The position numbers and the translations under genes are program-made. Positions 1 through 4,332 of a DNA stretch of 5,383 bases are shown in pieces; within the stretch, counting starts at the first letter, position 1; each line of letters opens with the position of its first letter. This DNA is from JBBSGA01 sp038254585 (GTDB lineage: Bacteria > Chloroflexota > Chloroflexia > Chloroflexales > Kallotenuaceae): assembly GCA_038254585.1 (NCBI GenBank), contig JBBSGA010000408.1, positions 1-5,383 on the forward strand, read 5' to 3'. The notes under the pieces were generated by a model that was not told where the DNA came from, made no database searches, and worked only from the letters and a program-made list of their open reading frames with translations.

Positions 1-1
1 C

Positions 2-85
2 ATCACGGATGAGTTGGTGGCGGAGTACTTGGAGCATCATCGAGATCCATCCAATCATGATACAGATCCACTCATCTTGGAATAG
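2..85 (+). CDS. C-terminal fragment of a probable IS200/IS605-family transposase (TnpA-like)
   Basis: An open frame enters from the left edge and ends at TAG 83-85. The visible 27-residue tail reads ITDELVAEYLEHHRDP, then an acidic end finishing in LILE. The pattern 'hydrophobic-TDE..-.EYLEHH...' followed by a short polar tail resembles the C-terminus of IS200/IS605 Y1-transposases (TnpA), which nick and rejoin single-stranded element ends. The catalytic HUH motif and tyrosine lie outside the window, so the family rests on this tail and on the two hairpins just downstream, which fit such an element's right end. Any other gene with a similar tail cannot be excluded. Confidence 0.5.
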   Translation: MTDELVAEYLEHHRDPSNHDTDPLILE

Positions 86-88
86 CTT

Positions 89-131
89 GGGACTTTAGTC
101 CCTTTCAAACCCCTGCACTTTCAGTGCAGGG
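89..131 (+). repeat. Two hairpins, probable right end of the IS200/IS605-like element
   Basis: Two perfect inverted repeats lie just after the transposase stop. The first is GGGACT-TT-AGTCCC (89-102). The second is CCCTGCACT-TTC-AGTGCAGGG (111-131), a 9-bp stem with a 3-nt loop. IS200/IS605 elements lack terminal inverted repeats and instead carry subterminal hairpins that TnpA binds as single-stranded DNA, with cleavage a few bases beyond the right hairpin. The heptamer TTTAGTC occurs in the first hairpin (94-100) and again just past the second (135-141). The exact right boundary is not resolved. Neither hairpin is followed by a clear T-run, so an intrinsic terminator is less likely, though the second could slow polymerase from either side. 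Confidence 0.5.
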
Positions 132-189
132 TCGTTTAGTCACCATCTGGACGTGTCAAGTTCCGGAAAAGCAAGGGCAGAGCGACACG

Positions 190-765
190 TCACTCGACCG
201 CAATCTGAATCTGCCCCTGCCCAATAGTGACGCCGGTTATCCTCCGGCCGGTTGTCGCAAGCTCACTGTTGAGCCGCTGCTGAAGCAGGTCCGCGAACGG
301 CTGCGCGTCGACGATCAGTCCGAGCGGCGGGTCGAGGCGCGGGTTGGCGATAATCACCTGCCCGTTCGTAACCTGTAGGCCAGCATGCGCCGTGCTCGTC
401 ACTCCTCCGATCGTCACATCCGCCTGGACTTCATTCGGTACGAAGCGCAGACGCACGTCGTCGACGCCCTTCATTTCCTGGCGATGGCTCTCGATCCACT
501 GGTTAGCCTGTTCCTCCGTGATCGTGGCTGAATCCGCGCCGCCGGACGGCAGGACCGCGTCTCCTCCCGGAGATGGTCCGCCGTCCGTGCCCGGCAGACG
601 GATCCGCTGCGCGACCCGCTCCTGAATAAAGCTCGTCAGCAGCGGGCGCGCCAGGAATCGCACGGCTAGGAGGCCAAGCAGGATGATCCATACTAGAATA
701 ACCAGCGCCACGAGCCAGCTCCGGCGTCGCGGACGCTCGTTGTAGCGCTCATAGCGATAGCTCAT
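190..765 (-). CDS. Membrane-anchored protein of unknown function with an extracytoplasmic LmeA/YpmS-like domain
   Basis: This 191-aa protein starts with a tyrosine/arginine-rich cytoplasmic stretch ending in RPRRR (residues 12-15). One strong transmembrane helix follows (about 17-38, WLVALVILVWIILLGLLAV). The positive charges before the helix predict N-in/C-out topology. A Pro/Gly/Ser/Ala-rich linker (about 58-80) leads to a beta-rich domain (about 80-191) that begins ITEEQANQWI and ends LNSELATTGRR...GVTIGQGQIQIAVE. A 'TEE..N.W' helix followed by alternating strands recalls membrane-anchored DUF2140 (YpmS) or DUF2993 (LmeA) proteins; this is fold-level resemblance only. No catalytic motif is visible. 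ATG 763-765 is chosen because it directly follows the leader; AAAGGG about 12 nt upstream is a modest ribosome site. Its only visible control is the T-box leader ending 33 bp upstream. It is transcribed toward the transposase fragment. Confidence 0.85.
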   Translation of the reverse strand: MSYRYERYNERPRRRSWLVALVILVWIILLGLLAVRFLARPLLTSFIQERVAQRIRLPGTDGGPSPGGDAVLPSGGADSATITEEQANQWIESHRQEMKGVDDVRLRFVPNEVQADVTIGGVTSTAHAGLQVTNGQVIIANPRLDPPLGLIVDAQPFADLLQQRLNSELATTGRRITGVTIGQGQIQIAVE

Positions 766-797
766 GTCGTCGTGCGGCCCTTTCGTGTGTGCGACTT

Positions 798-835
798 AAA
801 AACAAACACCTCCGTCCAGATTTCTGGGACGAAGG
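798..835 (-). terminator. Intrinsic terminator of the T-box leader
   Basis: On the minus strand, CCTTCGTCC (827-835) pairs with GGACGGAGG (809-817) in a 9-bp stem with one G-T wobble around a 9-nt loop. The tract TGTTTGTTTTT (798-808) follows. The left arm overlaps the 3' half of the antiterminator, so read-through into the 190-765 gene depends on which fold forms. Confidence 0.92.
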
Positions 836-856
836 CGCACTCCGTGGTTCCACCCA
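825..856 (-). promoter_or_regulatory. T-box antiterminator element
   Basis: On the minus strand, helix A1 is TGGG (853-856) with CCCA (825-828). The bulge is UGGAACC (846-852) and helix A2 is ACGGAG with CTTCGT around a TGCGC loop. This is the standard T-box antiterminator geometry. The variable base of UGGN is A, which predicts a tRNA with U at discriminator position 73. It shares bases 827-835 with the terminator stem, so the two folds exclude each other. Confidence 0.93.
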
Positions 857-1127
857 CTTTAGGCATCGTTCGCGGCTGATCCCGGTACATCCGGGACGCT
901 CGCGAGCCGGCACGATGCTCTCACTCATCGGCCCGTTAACGGGGGCTGGTCGCACCGATCTACTGGGCTGGCGCACGCTCGCTGCGCTGCAGCCGTTCGG
1001 CGGTGGGCTCAGGGGTGGTATACGCCGCGATAGTGATCAGGCCACTTTCAGCCAGTAGTGGCCATTCTCTGCCGACCCTTAGATCCGCGGCTACATGTCC
1101 CCGTCAACGCCTCGATTTAACAAAGTT

Positions 1128-1156
1128 ATCGTACCACGGCGCAATGGCTGCTGCAA
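1128..1156 (-). promoter_or_regulatory. Promoter of the T-box leader (extended -10)
   Basis: On the minus strand, -35 TTGCAG (1151-1156) is followed by a 17-bp spacer and -10 TACGAT (1128-1133), with TG one base upstream, giving the extended form TGGTACGAT. The predicted start near 1120 lies just upstream of the T-box Stem I base, which supports the assignment. The -35 matches the consensus at only three of six positions, so the extended -10 probably carries most of the activity. Confidence 0.6.
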
Positions 1157-1174
1157 GGGTCAGTCATCAGCGTT

Positions 1175-1356
1175 CAGTGCGTTTGCGTTCTGGTCAGACC
1201 CGCAGCAGGAGCCACGGATGGCCCAGGGGCGCTACACTGCTACGGTGTGCCATTTAGACGATTAGGACGCGCTAGAAAGCGTAGCAGTGGCGTTGCTACG
1301 TTGTGCTACGCTGCTACGCTGTCAGCCACAAGCGAACAGAACGCAAACGCCCTACC
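1175..1356. mobile_element. Candidate MITE-like non-autonomous insertion (about 182 bp)
   Basis: A perfect 14-bp inverted repeat, GCGTTTGCGTTCTG (1179-1192) and CAGAACGCAAACGC (1337-1350), brackets about 144 bp with no coding frame. Outside the repeats lies the 8-bp direct repeat TCAGCGTT, at 1167-1174 on the left and 1357-1364 on the right, as expected for target duplication. The 4-nt and 6-nt gaps between the direct and inverted repeats do not pair well, so the exact ends are uncertain. The interior holds repeated GCTAC words. It lies 11 bp behind the -35 of the T-box promoter. The alternative is a stable non-mobile inverted repeat or a structured RNA. Confidence 0.45.
1231..1320. repeat. 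Cluster of GCTAC / GTAGC words
   Basis: GCTAC occurs at 1231, 1239, 1295, 1305 and 1313, and its complement GTAGC at 1281. The last three plus copies form near-tandem units (CTACGTTGTG, CTACGCTG, CTACGCTG). ACTGCTACG (1236-1244) is a perfect 9-bp inverted match to CGTAGCAGT (1280-1288), so the block can fold back. It is the core of the candidate MITE. Function unknown. Confidence 0.55.
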
Positions 1357-1364
1357 TCAGCGTT

Positions 1365-1399
1365 GGCGGGTCGGTGGTTGGTAGGCGGTGGGTTGGTGG
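1365..1399 (+). repeat. G-rich tract with many GG runs
   Basis: This 35-bp tract contains about ten GG or GGG runs separated by one or two bases, built from GGT/GGC units such as GGTGGTTGGT. It begins directly after the right TCAGCGTT copy of the candidate insertion. Two-layer G-quadruplex folding is possible on the plus strand. It may equally be simple low-complexity sequence. Confidence 0.4.
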
Positions 1400-1430
1400 C
1401 GTAGCGCAAGTGAACAGTGCAAGGATAGTG

Positions 1431-1436
1431 TAGAAT
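1431..1436 (+). promoter_or_regulatory. Possible -10 element for the 2H phosphoesterase gene
   Basis: TAGAAT lies 65 bp before the ATG at 1502, in the least GC-rich part of this intergenic stretch. No convincing -35 sits 16-18 bp upstream. A near-palindrome CTCTTGCGCAGGAG (1452-1465) lies just past the expected start and could be an operator or a leader hairpin. Confidence 0.3.
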
Positions 1437-1501
1437 AAACCGCTCTGCTTCCTCTTGCGCAGGAGCGCGCATAATCGCTATCGGCACTATCGAGGTAGAC
1501 T

Positions 1502-2128
1502 ATGACATCCGAGTACCGCTACGGCGTCTACCTTCGTCCCGACTTTGCCATGAGTCGGGCTCAGAGCGAGATCCACCGCGTGCTCCGGGCGCAGTACAAC
1601 TTGGCTGTGGCGGGCCGCTTCATGCCGCACGCGACCTTGAAAGGCTTCTTCCGAACCGATGCGACGCCAGAAACGCTCGTCGAGCGGCTGGGTCCGGCCT
1701 TCGCGGATTCGCGCCCGTTCATGGTCTACAACAACGGCGTACGCTCGTTTGGGCCGCGCTCGATCATCGTCGCCATTCGGAATCGACCCGACGGCTCGCC
1801 GAACATGCCGATCTATGATTTACAGGAGCGGATCTGGCGTGCGATCGGGCCCGTCATTCATCCTGACTGCGATTTCACTCCTGTCGACGGGCGTGGTCTG
1901 GAGGGTTCCAACCCGTTCCACCCGCACCTTACCCTCGTCATGCGTGACATGCGCCGCGAGCTTCAGGAGGAAGTCCTGGCCTTTATCCGCGATGGCGGTC
2001 CGGTCGGACCGCCGCAATTCGTGTCGACGACCTACCACCTCTACCGCTTCGCGGCCGACTGGTCGGGCAAGTGGTGGCAAAACCTCACATGGGAGCTGAT
2101 CCAGAGCTGGCGGGTTGCGGCAGCATGA
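1502..2128 (+). CDS. 2H phosphoesterase superfamily protein (2'-5' RNA ligase-like)
   Basis: This 208-aa protein has the two-histidine architecture of the 2H family. The first motif is H43-A-T45-L (in MPHATLKGFF) and the second is H142-L-T144-L (in FHPHLTL), about 100 residues apart and each followed by hydrophobic strand residues. In characterised members (ThpR/LigT, cyclic phosphodiesterases) the paired H-x-T/S motifs hold the phosphate of 2',3'-cyclic or 2'-5' linked nucleotides. Substrate cannot be read from sequence, and many bacterial members have unknown physiological targets. No signal peptide or membrane segment is visible, so it is cytoplasmic. The extra C-terminal tail (about 178-208) is rich in tryptophan. 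ATG 1502 is supported by GAGGT (1492-1496) five bases upstream. It stands alone, converging on the small gene 19 bp downstream. Confidence 0.88.
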   Translation: MTSEYRYGVYLRPDFAMSRAQSEIHRVLRAQYNLAVAGRFMPHATLKGFFRTDATPETLVERLGPAFADSRPFMVYNNGVRSFGPRSIIVAIRNRPDGSPNMPIYDLQERIWRAIGPVIHPDCDFTPVDGRGLEGSNPFHPHLTLVMRDMRRELQEEVLAFIRDGGPVGPPQFVSTTYHLYRFAADWSGKWWQNLTWELIQSWRVAAA

Positions 2129-2147
2129 TCGGATCCACGCCCTTGGC

Positions 2148-2405
2148 TTACGGCTCGATCAAGTTATAGCGCACGATCAACGACGATCGGTCGATCGACT
2201 CGAGCACGACCTGGAAAGGCTCGTGGTCAGGGAGATGCACCGTGATCGTCTGTCCTAGCTCGGCCTGGTTGAGCGCCGTGGAGTTGAGCACGATCAGCCG
2301 CTGAGTCGAAGGCTGGGCAAGCACTGGCACATTTTGTCCCGGACGTATCTCGATCTCGGCGTCGAGCATCACGCGTGGCTCATTCGGCGGTGGCTGGTCT
2401 TGCAT
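2148..2405 (-). CDS. Small protein of unknown function (85 aa)
   Basis: I do not recognise this protein. It starts MQDQPPPNEPRVMLDAEIEI and continues as alternating hydrophobic/polar stretches (VPVLAQ, RLIVLN, TITVHL, FQVVLES, SLIVRYNLI) that suggest a compact beta-rich domain. There is no signal peptide, membrane segment, cysteine cluster or known motif. The start is well supported: AAAGGAG sits 8 nt upstream of ATG 2403-2405. It converges on the 2H gene with only 19 bp between stops and is divergent from the ABC-F operon, with both promoters in the shared 274-bp gap. The strong ribosome site and clean frame argue for a real gene. Its link to either neighbour is unknown. Confidence 0.72.
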   Translation of the reverse strand: MQDQPPPNEPRVMLDAEIEIRPGQNVPVLAQPSTQRLIVLNSTALNQAELGQTITVHLPDHEPFQVVLESIDRSSLIVRYNLIEP

Positions 2406-2427
2406 GCTGCTGGCTCCTTTTCACGCC

Positions 2428-2433
2428 ATTCTA
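2428..2433 (-). promoter_or_regulatory. Possible -10 element for the 85-aa gene
   Basis: On the minus strand TAGAAT lies 22 bp before the ATG, leaving a short leader just long enough for the AAAGGAG ribosome site. It is the same hexamer as the possible -10 of the 2H gene. No good -35 is seen at normal spacing. Confidence 0.35.
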
Positions 2434-2464
2434 GCGCAGCCGGCAAGGACGGCCTTCCTCGGCT

Positions 2465-2493
2465 TTGACATCGTCTACTTCACCTGGTATGCT
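2465..2493 (+). promoter_or_regulatory. Strong promoter of the ABC-F operon
   Basis: A perfect -35 TTGACA (2465-2470) is followed by a 17-bp spacer and -10 TATGCT (2488-2493), with TG at 2485-2486 making an extended -10 (TGGTATGCT). Transcription should start near 2500, giving a leader of about 180 nt before the ABC-F ATG at 2680. Apart from the T-box leader this is the best promoter in the window, and it uses the same TGG-extended form. Confidence 0.72.
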
Positions 2494-2502
2494 GCGGGTA
2501 CG

Positions 2503-2568
2503 GTGCCGCTTCGTCTCCCTGTCGAGGACGCGCTGTTTGTAGTGGCCTCGTGGAGTGGAAGAACGTGA
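2503..2568 (+). CDS. Possible 21-aa leader peptide of the ABC-F operon
   Basis: A frame from GTG 2503 to TGA 2566-2568 encodes MPLRLPVEDALF followed by VVASWSGRT. Its stop abuts the first base (2569) of the 5' arm of the SD-sequestering stem, so a ribosome held at its end would cover that arm and free the downstream ribosome site. Against it, GTG 2503 lies within a few bases of the predicted transcript start and would be nearly leaderless. An internal GTG (2542) would give an 8-residue version. Chance occurrence is possible. Confidence 0.3.
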   Translation: MPLRLPVEDALFVVASWSGRT

Positions 2569-2591
2569 CGGATAGCTTTCTGTACGTGTAG
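2565..2591 (+). CDS. Alternative 8-aa leader peptide reading through the 5' stem arm
   Basis: GTG 2565 opens MTDSFLYV, ending at TAG 2589-2591, with GGAG (2552-2555) nine bases upstream as a plausible ribosome site. An in-frame upstream GTG (2550) would extend it to 13 residues. These codons are themselves the 5' arm of the SD-sequestering stem, so translation would disrupt it. It overlaps the end of the 21-aa frame by four bases (GTGA). Only one of the two frames may be used, or neither. Confidence 0.3.
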   Translation: MTDSFLYV

Positions 2592-2678
2592 TTTCAACCG
2601 TCGGCAAGGGCCGGCTGTGGCGCGATGAACGCGTTCGTAGGCCGGTTGGTTGGCTAGCTTTACAGAAAGGACTATCCG
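2569..2678 (+). promoter_or_regulatory. Leader RNA with a 16-bp stem that sequesters the ABC-F ribosome-binding site
   Basis: CGGATAGCTTTCTGTA (2569-2584) is complementary to TACAGAAAG-GA-CTATCCG (2661-2678): seven plus nine base pairs with one 2-nt GA bulge. The right arm contains AAAGGA (2666-2671), the Shine-Dalgarno of the ABC-F gene, so the closed stem should block initiation. The enclosed loop has further helices. GTCGGC-AAGG-GCCGGC (2600-2615) competes for 2610-2615 with a hairpin formed by GCCGGC (2610-2615), CGCG/CGCG (2621-2633) and GCCGGT (2641-2646). No T-run follows, so control is probably translational. The arrangement resembles leader attenuators of inducible ribosome-protection and methylase genes. 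The structure was deduced by eye. Confidence 0.65.
2666..2671 (+). promoter_or_regulatory. Ribosome-binding site of the ABC-F gene
   Basis: AAAGGA ends 8 nt before ATG 2680 and decides the start over TTG 2650. Part of it (the GA at 2670-2671) forms the bulge of the 16-bp leader stem and the rest is paired, so access depends on that stem opening. Confidence 0.75.
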
Positions 2679-2679
2679 C

Positions 2680-4320
2680 ATGCTCGTAGCGACGCAGATC
2701 ACGCGCCGCTTTGGCCCCGACCTGATCCTCGATCGTGTCCAGCTCACCATCAATCGAGGCGATCGCGTCGGCCTGATCGGCCCCAACGGCGCCGGAAAAT
2801 CCACTCTCATTCGGATCCTCGTCGGCCTCGATCGTCCTGATGCCGGCATGGTTAGCTGCACGCCCCATGACCTGCGTATCGGCTACCTGCCCCAGGCGTT
2901 GCTCGACCTCGAAGATGGAACCGTCGACGATGTGCTGCTCGACGCACGCGGGGCGCTTGGGGCTGCCGAGCGCAGAATTGCCTGGACCCAGGAGGCGCTG
3001 GCGGCGCCCGGTCTCGACCCGGCTGCCGTCGACGCGTTGCTGGCCGAGTATGCCGAGGCTCAGACGGAGTGGGAGGCTGCCGGCGGCTACGATCGGACCC
3101 ACCGCGCCGAGGTGATCGGCGCCGGGCTTGGCGTCGACGCATTTGGACACGATACGCCCGTCGCGCAATTGAGCGGCGGCGAGAAAACCCGGCTCGGCCT
3201 GGCTCGCCTCCTGCTCGACGAGCCCGACCTGCTGGTGCTCGACGAGCCAACCAACCACCTCGACGTCGATGCACTCGAATGGCTCGAGTCATTCTTGCTG
3301 GGTTTTCCCGGCGCAATGCTGCTCGCATCGCACGACCGGGCCTTCCTCGATGCCGTCGCCACGCGTATCCTCGTGCTCGACCAGGAGACTCACAGCCTCC
3401 GGGCCTACACAGGTGGCTACAGCGCCTTCGAGGACGCGCGTGAAGCGGAGCGTGAGCAGCAGGCGGCGGCCTGGCAGGACCAGCAGGCGTATGTCCACGA
3501 GGTCGAATCCGATATCCGGCGATTGAAAGGCCGGGCCACCTCGATTCAGCGGGGGCCGAAGCGCGGCCGTGACTACTACGGCGGTGTTTCGGCCAAGGTT
3601 GCCAAGCTGGCCAGGGCGCGCGAGCGCAAGCTGGAGCGCTACCTCGAATCCGAGGAGCGCGTCGACAAGCCTCGCGGCCGCTGGGGAATCAAGCTCGAGC
3701 TCGCCGGTTCGGAGGGTGGAAGCGAGGTCGTCGCGCGCGCCGAAGAGGTGAGCTTCGCCTATCCCGGACAGCCGCGGCTCTTTTCCGATATGACCTTCGA
3801 CCTGCTCGCCAACCGGCGTGTAGCGCTGATCGGTCCGAACGGCGCCGGTAAGTCGACGCTCTTCAGGCTCCTGCTTGGCGAGTTCACACCTTCCGCGGGT
3901 CGTCTACGAGTCAGCCCCAGCGTCAGAATCGGCTACCTTTCGCAGGAGAGCGAGACGCTCGATCCCGGGCATACCGTCCTCCAGTCGTTGCGTACGGTCG
4001 TAGCGTGGAACGAGACGGAGGCACGCAATTTTCTGCATCGCTTTCTCCTCGGCGGCGACGCGCCACATCGCCTGGTCGCCACGCTGTCGTATGGGGAGCG
4101 CGTCCGGCTGCAGCTTGCACGTCTTGTAGCCGGCGGCAGCACCTGCCTGCTGCTCGACGAGCCACTCAACCACCTGGATATTCCGGCGCGCGAGCGTTTC
4201 GAGGAGGCGCTGCAGAGCTTTGCCGGGGCGATCTTGCTCGTATCGCACGACCGCTATTTTGTCGAGCGCTTCGCCGAGGAGGTCTGGGAGCTGCGCGACG
4301 GCCGGCTGATCATCCGTTAA
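2680..4320 (+). CDS. ABC-F family ATPase (ribosome-associated, possible antibiotic-resistance type)
   Basis: This 546-aa soluble protein has two ABC ATPase domains and no membrane segments, the ABC-F plan. Domain 1: Walker A GPNGAGKST (34-42), signature LSGGE (164-168), Walker B with D188/E189 in LDEPTNHLD, switch SHD (217-219). The charged, helical interdomain linker (about 245-350, including SDIRRLKGRATSIQRGPKRG) is where ABC-F proteins reach toward the peptidyl-transferase centre. Domain 2: Walker A 385-393, a variant signature LSYGE (469-473), Walker B with D493/E494 in LDEPLNHLD, and SHD (522-524). Characterised ABC-F proteins bind the ribosomal E site to rescue translation or displace antibiotics; the subtype is not determinable here. 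ATG 2680 is preferred over an upstream in-frame TTG (2650) because AAAGGA lies 8 nt before it and the domain starts at once (LVATQITRRFG). It is the first gene of a probable operon. Confidence 0.95.
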   Translation: MLVATQITRRFGPDLILDRVQLTINRGDRVGLIGPNGAGKSTLIRILVGLDRPDAGMVSCTPHDLRIGYLPQALLDLEDGTVDDVLLDARGALGAAERRIAWTQEALAAPGLDPAAVDALLAEYAEAQTEWEAAGGYDRTHRAEVIGAGLGVDAFGHDTPVAQLSGGEKTRLGLARLLLDEPDLLVLDEPTNHLDVDALEWLESFLLGFPGAMLLASHDRAFLDAVATRILVLDQETHSLRAYTGGYSAFEDAREAEREQQAAAWQDQQAYVHEVESDIRRLKGRATSIQRGPKRGRDYYGGVSAKVAKLARARERKLERYLESEERVDKPRGRWGIKLELAGSEGGSEVVARAEEVSFAYPGQPRLFSDMTFDLLANRRVALIGPNGAGKSTLFRLLLGEFTPSAGRLRVSPSVRIGYLSQESETLDPGHTVLQSLRTVVAWNETEARNFLHRFLLGGDAPHRLVATLSYGERVRLQLARLVAGGSTCLLLDEPLNHLDIPARERFEEALQSFAGAILLVSHDRYFVERFAEEVWELRDGRLIIR

Positions 4321-4332
4321 CGTGGGCGTACG

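Larger units (their letters stand above)
798..1120 (-). promoter_or_regulatory. T-box riboswitch (tRNA-sensing transcription attenuator)
   Basis: Read on the minus strand this is a full T-box leader. Stem I base: GGGG (1099-1102) pairs with CCCC (1012-1015). The next helix is GCCGCG (1086-1091) with CGCGGC (1024-1029). The AGAGA motif lies at 1066-1070, and the distal stem GGCCAC/GTGGCC is at 1058-1063 and 1040-1045. The specifier loop reads GTATACCA (1016-1023). A Stem III-like helix GCATCGT/ACGATGC (912-918 with 863-869) encloses the hairpin TCCCGG-ATGTA-CCGGGA (880-896). The antiterminator follows: TGGG, the 7-nt bulge TGGAACC (846-852), ACGGAG paired with CTTCGT, then CCCA (825-856). The known role of this family is that an uncharged cognate tRNA reads the specifier and its NCCA end binds UGGN, stabilising the antiterminator. 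Here the downstream gene is the membrane protein at 190-765. Confidence 0.93.

Noticed and set aside
89..131. Bidirectional intrinsic terminator between the transposase and the membrane-protein gene
   Set aside because: The stems are strong but neither side has a convincing T-tract (TCGTTTAGTC on one side, GTTTGAAAGG on the other). An IS200/IS605 end explains the paired hairpins better.
749..976. Minus-strand open frame of 75 codons overlapping the T-box leader
   Set aside because: It lies across the antiterminator, terminator and Stem III, whose base pairing explains the sequence. It has no ribosome site and overlaps the start of the membrane-protein gene.
1003..1257. Plus-strand open frame of 84 codons
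   Set aside because: It is antisense to T-box Stem I and the leader promoter and runs into the inverted repeat of the candidate insertion. Composition is arginine/serine-rich, typical of a chance frame in GC-rich DNA.
2600..2660. Intrinsic terminator in the ABC-F leader
   Set aside because: The hairpins are GC-rich but no T-run follows, so transcriptional attenuation of the intrinsic type is not supported.
2650..2679. TTG at 2650 as the ABC-F start
   Set aside because: It would add 10 residues not needed by the domain, has no ribosome site, and would translate through the SD-sequestering arm. ATG 2680 has AAAGGA 8 nt upstream.
2431..3258. Long minus-strand open frame (275 codons)
   Set aside because: It is antisense to the ABC-F N-terminal domain and its leader. 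The protein has no recognisable motif, and its length follows from GC-rich codon bias on the real strand.
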